Origin: Mycobacterium asiaticum
GTDB taxonomy: Bacteria > Actinomycetota > Actinomycetes > Mycobacteriales > Mycobacteriaceae
Length of the DNA: 33,760 nucleotides
NCBI RefSeq assembly: GCF_001673315.1
Contig: NZ_LZLQ01000081.1
Location: 1 to 33,760, forward strand
Reading direction: 5' to 3'
Both the position numbers and the translations under genes were made by a program. Shown here piece by piece: positions 6,244 to 15,500 of the stretch (its first letter is position 1; each line of letters begins with the position of its first letter). Below the pieces are notes generated by a model. It was given only the letters and a program-made list of their open reading frames with translations, was not told where the DNA came from and ran no database searches.

Positions 6244-7827
6244 ATGACGGCCCCAATCTGGATGGCATCACCGCCCGAGGTGCATTCGGCGTTGCTGAGC
6301 AGCGGTCCCGGCCCGGGCCCGTTGCTGGCATCCGCCGCGGCATGGTCGGCGTTGAGCACCGAGTACACCGAAGTTGCCGACGAACTCACCGCCCTGCTGG
6401 GTGCGGTGCAGGGCGGCGCATGGGCAGGGCCGAGCGCTGAACAGTATGTGGCTGCGCACGCGCCGTACCTGTCGTGGCTCACCCAGGCCGGTGCCCACAG
6501 CGCGACCGCGGCGGTCCAGCAGGAAGCGGCGGCCACGGCCTACACCGGCGCACTCGTCGCCATGCCCACCCTGGCCGAGCTAGCGGCCAACCACGCGATT
6601 CACGGTGTGCTGGTAGCGACCAATTTCTTCGGGATCAACACCATCCCTATCGCCCTCAACGAGGCCGACTACGTCCGGATGTGGATCCAGGCGGCGACCA
6701 CGATGGCTACCTACGAGGCGGTATCCGAAGGTGCCGTCGCGTCGACAACACCAACCAGCCCGGCGCCGCGGATCGTTCAAGCCGAAGACGACCACGACCA
6801 CGAGCGCGAGGAGGGTGAACACGATGGCCATGAAGACCACGATCACGGCGATCCCACCCAACTGGACTACCTCGTCGCCGACCTACTGCGGGCACTGACG
6901 GGCGGTCGCATCGACTGGGATCCGCTGGAGGGCACGCTCAACGGTGTGCACATGCACGACATCACCGACGCCACCCAACCGAGCTGGTGGATTGCCCGCT
7001 CCCTCGAATTCGGTCAGCAGTTCGAGACATTCGTCCAGCAACTGTTCACCAATCCGGCCGGAGCGCTCGAGTACGTCGTCGAACTCGCCGAGTTCGACTG
7101 GCCGACGCACCTCGCCCAGCTCGCGCCACTGGTGCAGTCGCCGCAATTGTTCGCCGCCGCGCTTGGTGGTGCCATTGCCAACCTGGGGTCGCTCACCGGC
7201 TTGGCGGGTCTGTCCGGCCTGGCCGCTCTCCAACCCGCGGCAATCCCGCCAATTGTCCCGCCCGCTGTCGCGGCGTCGCCGCTCCCAGCTGTCGCAACAG
7301 CGCCGTCCGTCGTGGCCTCGGCGGCGACTGCGGCCCCGGCACCGAGCACCGCCACGACTGTGACCAGTACGGTCACCACCGCCGGATCGCCGCCGGTTGG
7401 CGCCGGCCCGGCGGCCGGCTTCGGGTACCCCTTCCTGGTCGGGGGCGGCCCGGGGGTCGGATTCGGCTCCGGAATGAGCACCGCCGCCAGCGCAAGCAGG
7501 AAGGCTTCGGAGCCGGACGCCGCCGCGTTGGCCGCTGCGGCGGCCGCCCGGACGCAGGCGCGCCAACGCCGCCGCCGCCGGTCAGGGCTGCACGAGCACG
7601 GCGATGAGTTCGCAGACATGAATGTCGATGTCGATCCCAACTGGGACGAGTCGCCCGACGAGCTGGCCATGGCCACGGCGTCGGCGCGCGGTGCCGGAGA
7701 CATCGGATTCGCCGGGACGGTACGCAACAGTGCCGCAGGCGATGCGGCCGGGTTGGCGGCGCTTCCCGACAGTGACTTCGGCGGCGGTCCGCGGGAGCCA
7801 ATGCTGCCCGGCACCTGGGATCGGTGA
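6244..7827 (+). CDS. PPE3: PPE family protein, PPE3-like, with histidine-rich segment
   Basis: A 527-residue PPE protein of the PPE-PPW subclass. The PPE domain (about 1-175) starts [20 protein letters not shown] and contains the conserved [17 protein letters not shown] stretch. An acidic, histidine-rich segment follows at residues 181-203 with six histidines (184, 186, 193, 196, 199, 201). Then come a hydrophobic Ala/Pro-rich middle and the C-terminal IGFAGTV (GFxGT) and PMLPGTW (PxxPxxW) motifs. The ATG at 6244 has GGAGGAG 6 nt upstream; the in-frame TTG at 6199 is rejected. PPE proteins are exported by ESX systems, usually with a PE partner chaperoned by EspG, but no PE gene is adjacent here. 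The Zur-like promoter and His-rich segment together suggest a role in zinc capture at the cell surface. Confidence 0.88.
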   Translation: MTAPIWMASPPEVHSALLSSGPGPGPLLASAAAWSALSTEYTEVADELTALLGAVQGGAWAGPSAEQYVAAHAPYLSWLTQAGAHSATAAVQQEAAATAYTGALVAMPTLAELAANHAIHGVLVATNFFGINTIPIALNEADYVRMWIQAATTMATYEAVSEGAVASTTPTSPAPRIVQAEDDHDHEREEGEHDGHEDHDHGDPTQLDYLVADLLRALTGGRIDWDPLEGTLNGVHMHDITDATQPSWWIARSLEFGQQFETFVQQLFTNPAGALEYVVELAEFDWPTHLAQLAPLVQSPQLFAAALGGAIANLGSLTGLAGLSGLAALQPAAIPPIVPPAVAASPLPAVATAPSVVASAATAAPAPSTATTVTSTVTTAGSPPVGAGPAAGFGYPFLVGGGPGVGFGSGMSTAASASRKASEPDAAALAAAAAARTQARQRRRRRSGLHEHGDEFADMNVDVDPNWDESPDELAMATASARGAGDIGFAGTVRNSAAGDAAGLAALPDSDFGGGPREPMLPGTWDR

Positions 7828-7847
7828 ACGCAGCTAGGGTTGTGGGC

Positions 7848-8750
7848 GTGCGCAGTGACGGTGACAGCTGGGACATCACGACAAGCGTCGGATCCACGGC
7901 GCTCTTCGTAGCGGCCGCTAGGGCTCTGGAGGCACAGAAACCCGATCCGCTTGCCGTCGACCCGTACGCGGAATTGTTCTGCCGAGCGGTCGGCGGTTCC
8001 TGGGCCGACGTGCTGGACGGCAAGGCGCCCGACCACGACCTGAAGAGCGAGGATTTCGGTCGGCACTTCGTCGATTTCCAGGGCGCACGCACCAAGTACT
8101 TCGACTCCTACTTCCAGCGGGCCGCGGCGGCAGGCGCGCGCCAGGTCGTCATCCTGGCGGCCGGATTGGATTCGCGGGCCTACCGGTTGCCCTGGCCGGA
8201 CGGCACCACCGTCTTCGAACTGGATCAGCCACAGGTGCTCGACTTCAAGCGGGAAGTGCTCGCCGAACACGGCGTCCAGCCCCGCGCCCAACGTCGGGAG
8301 ATCGCCGTGGACCTCCGCGACGACTGGCCGCAGGCGTTGCAGGACAACGGCTTCGATCCGACCCAGTTCTCGGCCTGGATCGCCGAGGGTCTGCTGATCT
8401 ATCTCCCTGCCGCCGCACAGGAGCAGCTGTTCAGCGGCATCGACGGACTGGCCTGCCTGGGCAGCCACGTCGCCGTCGAGGACGGCGCCCCGCTGCCGCA
8501 GGATGAATTCCGCACCAAGGTCGAGGAAGAACGCGCCGCCGCGGACGGCGCCGCACGTCCGTTCTTCCAGTTGGTCTACAACGAACGGTGCGCGCCGGCC
8601 ACCGAGTGGTTCGGTGAGCACGGCTGGACCGCAATCGGGACCCCGTTGAACGATTATTTGCGCGAGGTGGGCCGGCCGGTACCCGAGGCCGACTCCGAGG
8701 CCGCGGCGATGTTCGCGCGTAACACGCTGGTCAGCGCGGCCAAGCCCTGA
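7848..8750 (+). CDS. SAM-dependent methyltransferase, LCMT-like family (Rv0281-like)
   Basis: A 300-residue member of the mycobacterial SAM-dependent methyltransferase family related to leucine carboxyl methyltransferases. SAM-binding motifs are [17 protein letters not shown] and [25 protein letters not shown] follows. A GTG at 7824 would overlap the PPE stop (GTGA) and add eight residues. The GTG at 7848 is chosen because it gives a start like that I recall for Rv0281 (MRTEGDSW) and has AGGG 8 nt upstream. Either way it is tightly linked to the PPE3-type gene and should share its Zur-like promoter. The substrate is unknown; a small carboxylated metabolite or a peptide C terminus is possible for this family. 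Confidence 0.85.
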   Translation: MRSDGDSWDITTSVGSTALFVAAARALEAQKPDPLAVDPYAELFCRAVGGSWADVLDGKAPDHDLKSEDFGRHFVDFQGARTKYFDSYFQRAAAAGARQVVILAAGLDSRAYRLPWPDGTTVFELDQPQVLDFKREVLAEHGVQPRAQRREIAVDLRDDWPQALQDNGFDPTQFSAWIAEGLLIYLPAAAQEQLFSGIDGLACLGSHVAVEDGAPLPQDEFRTKVEEERAAADGAARPFFQLVYNERCAPATEWFGEHGWTAIGTPLNDYLREVGRPVPEADSEAAAMFARNTLVSAAKP

Positions 8751-8773
8751 CCCAGCCTTGACCTGGTACGAGG

Positions 8774-8790
8774 GAACTTCGCCGAAGTTC
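8774..8790 (+). terminator. Short hairpin downstream of the methyltransferase gene
   Basis: GAACTTC (8774-8780) and GAAGTTC (8784-8790) form a perfect 7-bp stem with a 3-nt GCC loop, 23 nt after the methyltransferase stop. There is no T-run after it, as is common in mycobacteria, so a termination role is only a possibility. Confidence 0.35.
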
Positions 8791-8898
8791 GCTCCGACTA
8801 GTAGGTATGTGCCGTTGCGGACCAACCTGTGCAGGTCCATTTTCTGGGTCGTATGCATTCCGTGTTCGCGACCCGGACAGCGTGTACCCCACCCGCCG

Positions 8899-8927
8899 TT
8901 GTTAATGAAAACCATATTCAGTAAGCT
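8899..8927 (+). promoter_or_regulatory. ESX-3 promoter with Zur-like box in the spacer
   Basis: TTGTTA (8899-8904, 4 of 6 to TTGACA) and TAAGCT (8922-8927, TANNNT) are 17 bp apart. TGAAAACCATATTCA (8906-8920) fills the spacer. It is symmetric at 5 of 7 pairs and shares TGAAAAC with the box upstream of the PPE3-type gene. Zur repression of ESX-3 by zinc is established in M. tuberculosis. The predicted start near 8934 leaves a leader of about 160 nt before eccA3. Confidence 0.6.
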
Positions 8928-8999
8928 GCAGGGCTGACGGGACTGTTGCGCACGAAGCAGCAAATCTCGCTGGTCAGCGGCATAGGACTAGGAGCAATT

Positions 9000-9092
9000 G
9001 TGCTGAATCGCACGCTTCTGGCCACCTCGACAGTTAGCTTAGGGAATGCTAACTTCGGGTGGCTAACTTCAGGCGGAATCGGGCAGCGTTAG
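9000..9092 (+). CDS. Putative 30-codon leader ORF directly before eccA3
   Basis: A GTG at 9000 has AGGAG (8990-8994) 5 nt upstream, a better ribosome-binding site than any seen for eccA3. It reads 30 codons (beginning VLNRTLLATSTVSLGNANFG) to TAG at 9090-9092, then one codon, then the eccA3 GTG at 9096 in the same frame. The layout fits a leader peptide whose translation feeds ribosomes to eccA3, or an N-terminal extension cut off by an amber codon. It encloses the IdeR-like box, so a transcript starting at that box would lack its start codon. It is too short for composition to prove coding. Confidence 0.4.
   Translation: MLNRTLLATSTVSLGNANFGWLTSGGIGQR
9034..9052. promoter_or_regulatory. IdeR-like iron box upstream of eccA3
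   Basis: TTAGCTTAGGGAATGCTAA matches the 19-bp IdeR consensus as I recall it (TTAGGTTAGGCTAACCTAA) at 14 of 19 positions. Its ends form a perfect GTTAGC/GCTAAC inverted repeat (9033-9038, 9048-9053). It contains a TANNNT hexamer, TAGCTT (9035-9040), that could be a -10 for a second promoter. Iron repression of ESX-3 through IdeR is established in M. tuberculosis. Confidence 0.6.
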
Positions 9093-9093
9093 C
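9048..9093. repeat. Direct and inverted GCTAAC repeats next to the IdeR-like box
   Basis: GCTAACTTCGGGTG (9048-9061) is repeated as GCTAACTTCAGGCG (9062-9075), a 14-bp period, and GTTAGC follows at 9088-9093. With the GTTAGC at 9033-9038 this gives four half-sites in 61 bp. They could hold additional IdeR dimers. Confidence 0.6.
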
Positions 9094-9095
9094 CC

Positions 9096-10994
9096 GTGGC
9101 GACCTTAACTACATCAGGAGACGGCGGGGGCGTGGAACGCAGTGACATCGGCATGCTTGCGGCTAAACCCGTCGCAGCCCGAACAGTCGGCAGGGTAGAC
9201 AGCGACGTCGTCAGCAGATTTGCCACCTGCTGCCGCGCCCTGGGCATCGCGGTCTACGAGCGGCAGCGCCCCGCAGACCTGACCGCGGCCCGTTCTGGTT
9301 TCAGTGCGCTCACCCGCATCGCGCACGAGCAGTGCGACGCCTGGACCGGCCTGGCCGCGTCCGGTGACACCTCTGCGCACGTGCTAGAGCAGGTCGCCCG
9401 CACCGCGGCCACCGCGGGTGTCTTGCAGCGGCAGGTGGAACTGCAGCGCGGCGCGCTGGGGTTCCGTTACGACACCGGTCTTTACCTGCAGTTCCGAGCC
9501 ACCAGCCCGGACGATTTCCATCTGGCCTACGCGGCGGCGCTGGCTTGCGACGGCGGGGCGGCCGAATACGCCCAGGCCTATGACATTGTCAGCCGGATCG
9601 TCGAGCGGCGACCCAAGTCACGCGAAGCCCGCTGGATTGCCGTCGTCATCAACTACCGCGCGGAGCGGTGGTCGGACGTCGTCAAGCTGCTGACCCCGAT
9701 CGTCAACGACCCGGACCTCGACGAGGCATTCGCCCACGCGGTGAAGATCGCCCTCGGCACCGCGCTGGCCAGACTCGGCATGTTCGCCCCGGCCCTGTCG
9801 TACCTCGAGGAACCCGAAGGTCCCATTGCGGTCGCCGCGGTGGACGGCGCGCTGGCCAAAGCGCTTGCGCTGCGCGCGCATGTCGACGAAGAGGCGGCCA
9901 GCGAGGTCCTGCACGAGTTGTACGCCGCCAATCCGGAAAACGACGAGATCGAGCAGGCGCTGTCCGACCCGAGCTTCGGCATGGTGACCACCACCGCAGC
10001 CCGCATCGAGGCGCGAACCGATCCGTGGAACCACGAAACCGAGCCCAGCGACGCCGATTTCGTCGATCCCGGCGCCCGGGAGCGCAAAGCCACCCTGCTG
10101 GCCGAGGCGGAGGTGCAGCTCAACGAGTTCATCGGGCTGGAAGAAGTCAAGAACCAGGTGTCGCGGTTGAAGAGTTCGGTCGCCATGGCGGTGCTGCGTC
10201 AGCAGCGCGGCCTGGCCGTCGCGCAGCGCACCCACCACCTGGTGTTCGCCGGCCCGCCCGGAACGGGTAAGACCACCATTGCCCGCGTCGTCGCGAAAAT
10301 CTATTGCGGCCTAGGGCTTTTGAAGCGGGAGAACATCCGCGAGGTGCACCGCGCAGACCTCATCGGTCAGCACATCGGTGAGACCGAGGCCAAGACCAAC
10401 GCCATCATCGACAGCGCCCTGGACGGCGTGCTGTTCCTGGACGAGGCCTATGCGCTGGTGGCCACCGGGGCCAAGAACGACTTCGGGCTGGTCGCCATCG
10501 ATACGCTGTTGGCGCGCATGGAGAACGACCGTGACCGGCTGGTGGTCATCATCGCCGGGTATCGCGCCGATCTGGACAAGTTCCTCGACACCAACGAAGG
10601 TCTGCGATCCCGATTCACCCGCAGCATCGACTTCCCGTCCTACCAACCTTCCGAGCTCACCGAGATCGCGAATTTGATGGCCCAGCAACGGGACAGCGTC
10701 TTCGAGCAGTCCGCATTGGAAGACATGCAGCGGTTGTTCACCCACCTTGCCGAGACGTCGTCCCCGGACAGCAACGGGATCGCACGGCGCAATCTCGACA
10801 TCGCCGGCAACGGCCGGTTTGTTCGAAATGTCGTCGAGCGGTCGGAGGAAGAGCGTGAATTCCGGCTCGACCACTCCGAGCAGGCCGGCACCGGCGAGTT
10901 CACCGACGAGGACTTGATGACCATCACCGCACAGGATGTCGCCAACACGGTCGCCCCGCTACTGCGTGGACTCGGACTGTCGGTGCCGGCATGA
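9096..10994 (+). CDS. eccA3: ESX-3 AAA+ ATPase EccA3
   Basis: A 632-residue cytosolic CbxX/CfqX-type AAA+ ATPase, the length expected for EccA3 (about 631). The N-terminal half (about 1-290) is helical and TPR-like. The C-terminal ATPase domain has Walker A GPPGTGKT at 386-393 and Walker B VLFLDEAYA with Asp449-Glu450. In ESX systems EccA is thought to act on substrates or chaperone complexes in the cytosol, for example PE-PPE-EspG. The GTG at 9096 gives a start matching the remembered Rv0282 N terminus (GGVERDDIGM-like). It lacks a good ribosome-binding site, which points to coupling with the leader ORF ending 3 nt before. Its stop overlaps eccB3 (ATGA). It is the first gene of the ESX-3 operon. 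Confidence 0.96.
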   Translation: MATLTTSGDGGGVERSDIGMLAAKPVAARTVGRVDSDVVSRFATCCRALGIAVYERQRPADLTAARSGFSALTRIAHEQCDAWTGLAASGDTSAHVLEQVARTAATAGVLQRQVELQRGALGFRYDTGLYLQFRATSPDDFHLAYAAALACDGGAAEYAQAYDIVSRIVERRPKSREARWIAVVINYRAERWSDVVKLLTPIVNDPDLDEAFAHAVKIALGTALARLGMFAPALSYLEEPEGPIAVAAVDGALAKALALRAHVDEEAASEVLHELYAANPENDEIEQALSDPSFGMVTTTAARIEARTDPWNHETEPSDADFVDPGARERKATLLAEAEVQLNEFIGLEEVKNQVSRLKSSVAMAVLRQQRGLAVAQRTHHLVFAGPPGTGKTTIARVVAKIYCGLGLLKRENIREVHRADLIGQHIGETEAKTNAIIDSALDGVLFLDEAYALVATGAKNDFGLVAIDTLLARMENDRDRLVVIIAGYRADLDKFLDTNEGLRSRFTRSIDFPSYQPSELTEIANLMAQQRDSVFEQSALEDMQRLFTHLAETSSPDSNGIARRNLDIAGNGRFVRNVVERSEEEREFRLDHSEQAGTGEFTDEDLMTITAQDVANTVAPLLRGLGLSVPA

Positions 10995-12586
10995 ACGCCA
11001 ATAACGAGCAGTTCGAGGACGATCGGCGTTCCTTCGCCTCGCGCACCCCGGTCAACGAGAACCCCGACAAGGTGGAGTATCGCCGCGGCTTCGTCACCCG
11101 GCACCAGGTGAGCGGATGGCGCTTCGTGATGCGCCGCATCGCCTCCGGTATCGCCTTGCACGACACCAGGATGCTGGTCGAACCGCTGCGCACCCAGTCC
11201 CGTGCAGTGCTGATGGGTGTACTACTGCTGATCACCGGATTGATTGGCTGCTTTGTGTTTTCGCTGATCCGGCCGAACGGTCAGGTGGGTAACAACACGG
11301 TGCTGGCCGATCGGTCCACCGCCGCGTTGTACGTGCGGGTCGGTGACCAGGTGCACCCGGTGCTGAACCTGACCTCGGCCCGGCTCATCGCCGGCCAGCC
11401 GGTCAATCCCACCACGGTGAAAGGTGCTGAGCTGGATCGCTTTCCGCGCGGCAACCTGATCGGCATCCCGGGCGCCCCGGAGCGCATGGTGCAAAGCACC
11501 GCCCGCGACGCCGACTGGTCGGTGTGCGACGGCGTCAGCGGCCAGCCCGGCCGCGGCGCCCGCAGCACCGGCGTCACCGTGATCGCGGGCCAGCCGTTCA
11601 GCGAAGGCGCGCGCGCTTCGGCGATCAAATCCGGGCAGGTCATCCTGGTCGACAGCGGCGAAGCCAGCTGGGTGTTGTGGGAAGGCAAGCGGAGCCGGAT
11701 CGACCTCGCCGATCACGCGGTCACCAACGCGCTGGGACTGGGTACCGACGTGCCCGCCCCCCGGCCAATCGCGCCGGGGCTGTTCAACGCGATCCCGGAG
11801 GCCCCGCCGCTGGCCGCTCCGCCCATCCCGAACGCCGGTGCCCCGGCCGCCTTCGCGGTGCCCGCGCCGATCGGCGGGGTCGTGGTTTCCTTCGCGGTGG
11901 ACCGCAGCTCGTCGGAGAACATCACTTACTACGCGGTGCTGCCGGACGGCCTGCAGCCGATCTCGCCGGTCCTGGCCGCGATACTGCGCAATACCAACTC
12001 CTACGGCCTGCAGCAGCCGCCGCGGCTGGCCGCCGACGACATTGCCAAGCTGCCGGTGTCCCGGCTGCTGGACACCAGCAGCTATCCCGCCCAGCCCGTC
12101 ACGCTGATCAACGCCGGCAGCAATCCGGTGACCTGCGCGTTGTGGACCAAGCCGGCCGGAGCCGCGACCAGTTCGCTGAGCTTGCTGTCGGGTTCGGCGC
12201 TGCCGGTGCCCGAAGGGCTGCACACCGTGGAGCTGGTCGGCGGGGGCGCGAAGGTTGCGCTTGCCCCCGGCACCGGGTACTTCACCCAGACCGTCGGCGG
12301 GGGAGCGGCCGCGCCGCCCACCGGATCGCTGTTCTGGGTTTCCGACACCGGGGTGCGCTACGGCATCGACACCGAGGCCGACAGCCGGTCCGGCGCCAAT
12401 GGTCAAAGCAAGACCGTTGAGGCGCTTGGACTTCAGTCGCCGCCGCTCGGCATCCCGTGGTCGATCCTGTCCTTGTTCGCACCCGGCCCGACGTTGTCGC
12501 GCACCGATGCGCTGCTGGCGCATGACGGCCTGCCGCCCGACAGTCGGCCGGGTCATCCGGTATCCGCCGAAGGGGAGCCCCGATGA
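10991..12586 (+). CDS. eccB3: ESX-3 core membrane protein EccB3
   Basis: A 531-residue protein with a short cytosolic N terminus containing the family's [20 protein letters not shown] stretch. One transmembrane helix lies at about residues 73-95, and a large periplasmic domain with internal repeats follows ([33 protein letters not shown]). Cysteines in the periplasmic domain (VCDG, VTCALW) fit the conserved EccB disulphide. EccB is one of the four components (EccB, C, D, E) of the inner-membrane translocation complex, and its periplasmic part is important for assembly of the pore complex. The gene overlaps eccA3 and eccC3 by 4 bp on each side (ATGA), so it is translated with them. Confidence 0.96.
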   Translation: MNANNEQFEDDRRSFASRTPVNENPDKVEYRRGFVTRHQVSGWRFVMRRIASGIALHDTRMLVEPLRTQSRAVLMGVLLLITGLIGCFVFSLIRPNGQVGNNTVLADRSTAALYVRVGDQVHPVLNLTSARLIAGQPVNPTTVKGAELDRFPRGNLIGIPGAPERMVQSTARDADWSVCDGVSGQPGRGARSTGVTVIAGQPFSEGARASAIKSGQVILVDSGEASWVLWEGKRSRIDLADHAVTNALGLGTDVPAPRPIAPGLFNAIPEAPPLAAPPIPNAGAPAAFAVPAPIGGVVVSFAVDRSSSENITYYAVLPDGLQPISPVLAAILRNTNSYGLQQPPRLAADDIAKLPVSRLLDTSSYPAQPVTLINAGSNPVTCALWTKPAGAATSSLSLLSGSALPVPEGLHTVELVGGGAKVALAPGTGYFTQTVGGGAAAPPTGSLFWVSDTGVRYGIDTEADSRSGANGQSKTVEALGLQSPPLGIPWSILSLFAPGPTLSRTDALLAHDGLPPDSRPGHPVSAEGEPR

Positions 12587-15500
12587 GCAGATTGATCTTC
12601 GAGGCCCGTCGGCGGGTCACGCCGCCGAGCGCCCGAAAAGGCACCATCACCATCGAAGCGCCGCCGGAATTACCACGGGTGATCCCGCCGTCGCTGTTCC
12701 GGCGCGCGATGCCGTACCTGATCGGGATCCTGATCGTCGGCATGATCGTCGCCCTGTTCGCCACCGGGATGCGGTTGATCTCGCCCCAGACGCTGTTCTT
12801 CCCGTTCGTGCTGCTGTTGGCCGCGACCGCGCTATACCGCGGCGACAGCAACAAGACGCGGACCGAGGAGGTCGACGCCGAGCGGGCCGACTACCTGCGT
12901 TACCTGTCGGTGGTTCGGGACAACATCCGGGCCCAGGCCGCCGAGCAACGCGCGGCCGCACAGTGGTCGCATCCCGAACCGCAGGCCCTGATGGCGGTGC
13001 CCGGTTCGCGTCGTCAGTGGGAGCGGGACCCGGATGACTCCGACTTCCTGGTGGTGCGGGCCGGCCGGCACTCGGCACCCTTGGCTACCACGCTGCGAGT
13101 GAGTGACACCGCCGACGAGATCGACCTGGAACCGGTGTCGCACAGCGCCTTACGCAGCCTGCTCGACACCCAGCGCACGGTCCGCGACGTGCCGACCGGC
13201 ATCGACCTGACCAAGCTGTCGCGGGTGACGGTGCTGCCGGGCGCGGCGGCCGACCACGCCGAGGTGCGGGCGGCCGTGCGCGCGTGGATCGCGCAGGCGG
13301 TGACGTGGCACGACCCGACCGTCCTTGCGGTGGCGGTGGCTTCTCGCGATCTCGAGGGCGCCGACTGGTCCTGGCTCAAGTGGCTGCCGCACGTCGACAT
13401 TCCCGGCCAGGTCGACGGTGTGGGCCCGGCCCGGTACCTCACCACCGACGCCGACGAATTGGTCGATTTGCTCGAACCGGCATTGGACGACCGCCCCGCC
13501 TTCACCGGCAAACCGGTGGATGCGCTGCGCCACCTGTTAGTCGTCGTCGACGATCCCGACTACGACCTCAATGCCTCGACGCTTGCCGTGGGCCGCGCAG
13601 GCGTGACCGTCGTGCACATCTCGGCGACGGCGCCGCACCGAGAGCAGTATTCGGATCCGGAAAAGCCCATCCTCAAGATCGAGCGGGGAGCCATCGAACG
13701 GTGGCAGACCGGCGGCTGGCAACCATACGTCGACGAAGCCGACGAATTCGGCGCCGACGAGGCTGCCCACCTGGCCCGCAGGCTGTCCCGCTGGGACTCC
13801 AACCCCACCCACACCGGACTGCGTTCGACAGCTACTCGCGGAGCCAATTTCACGACGTTGCTCGGTATTCCGGATGCCTCCCGGCTGGATGTGGCTTCGC
13901 TGTGGGGGCCACGCCGCCGCGACGACGAACTGCGTGTCCCGATCGGCGTCACTGCCACCGGTGAACCGTTGATGTTCGATCTGAAGGACGAAGCCGAGGG
14001 TGGTATGGGCCCGCACGGCCTGATGATCGGTATGACCGGTTCCGGCAAGTCGCAGATGCTGATGTCGATCTTGTTGGCGCTGTTGACCACTCACTCTGCC
14101 GACCGGCTGATCGTCATCTACGCCGACTTCAAGGGTGAAGCCGGCGCCGACAGCTTCCGCAACTTCCCGCAGGTCGTCGCGGTGATCTCGAACATGGCAG
14201 AGAAGAAGTCGCTGGCCGACCGGTTCGCCGACACGCTGCGCGGCGAAGTGGCGCGGCGCGAGATGCTGTTGCGTGAGGCCGGCCGCAAGGTGCAGGGCAG
14301 CGCGTTCAACTCGGTCACCGAGTATGAGAACGCCCGCGAAGGCGCCGCGGCTGGTCTCGACTTGCCTTCCATCCCAACACTTTTCGTGGTCGCCGACGAG
14401 TTCACGCTGATGCTCGCGGACCACCCCGAATACGCGGAGTTGTTCGACTACGTAGCCCGCAAGGGACGCTCTTTCCGTATCCACATTCTGTTCGCATCGC
14501 AGACGCTCGACGTGGGCAAGATCAAGGACATCGACAAGAACACCTCCTACCGCATCGGTCTGAAAGTGGCCAGCCCCAGCGTGTCCCGCCAGATCATCGG
14601 GGTGGAGGACGCCTACCACATCGAATCGGGCAAGGAGCACAAGGGCATCGGCTTCCTGGTGCCCGCACCGGGTGCGACCCCGATCAAGTTCCGCTCCACC
14701 TACGTCGACGGCATCTACGAACCGCCGCAGGCGGCGAAGGCGCTGGTGGTCCAGTCCGCTCCGGAGCCGAAACTGTTCCCGGCCGGCCGGGTGGAGCCCG
14801 AGCCGGGCACCGTGATCGCGGGCGCCGACGAGGAGGAGCAGGCAGGTCCGCCGAGAAAGTTGATCGCGACCATCGGCGAGCAGCTGGCCGGTTACGGGCC
14901 GCGCGCGCCGCAACTGTGGCTGCCCCCGCTGGACGAGCCGATCCCGTTGACCGCGGTGGTGGCCCGCTCCGGGGTGCCGGCCCGGCAGTGGCGCTGGCCA
15001 CTGGGCGAGGTGGACAAGCCATTCGAGATGCGCCGCGACCCGCTGGTGTTCGACGCGACGTCGGCTGCCGGCAACCTGGTGATCCACGGCGGCCCGAAAT
15101 CCGGCAAATCGGCTGCGCTGCAGACGTTCATCCTGTCGGCCGCCAGTCTGCACTCACCGCGCGATGTCACGTTCTACTGCCTGGACTACGGCGGTGGGCA
15201 GCTGCGGGTGCTGGAAGATCTGGCGCATGTCGGTACGGTGGCCTCGGCACTGGAGCCGGAGCGCATCCGGCGCACCTTCGGCGACCTGGAACAGCTATTG
15301 CTGTCCCGCCAGCGGCGAGAATCATTCCGGGATCGGCCGAATGGTCACCATAACGGCTCCAAGCAGGATGACGGGTTCGGCGAGGTCTTCCTGGTCATCG
15401 ACAACCTTTACGCCTTCGGCCGGGACAACACTGACCAGTTCAACACCCGAAACCCGTTGCTGGCCAGGGTTACCGAGCTTGTCAATGTGGGTTTGGCATA

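Larger units (their letters stand above)
8751..9095. other. 345-bp intergenic control region of the ESX-3 operon
   Basis: The longest stretch without an established gene. From left to right it holds the hairpin at 8774-8790 and small dyads at 8825-8836 (ACCTG-TG-CAGGT) and 8846-8874 (GGGTCG...CGACCC). Then come the promoter with the Zur-like spacer box (8899-8927), the candidate leader ORF (9000-9092), the IdeR-like box (9034-9052) and the GCTAAC repeats. The function of the two small dyads is unknown. Confidence 0.8.

Noticed and set aside
7014..8963. A 649-codon open frame on the minus strand across the PPE3-type and methyltransferase genes
   Set aside because: It is antisense to two strongly supported genes and arises from GC-rich third-position bias; it shows no domain.
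11222..12556. A 444-codon minus-strand open frame inside eccB3
   Set aside because: It is antisense to eccB3 with no recognisable motif or plausible start signal.
13537..15153. A 538-codon minus-strand open frame inside eccC3
   Set aside because: It lies wholly antisense to the three-ATPase EccC3 coding sequence and has the low-complexity composition of a shadow frame.
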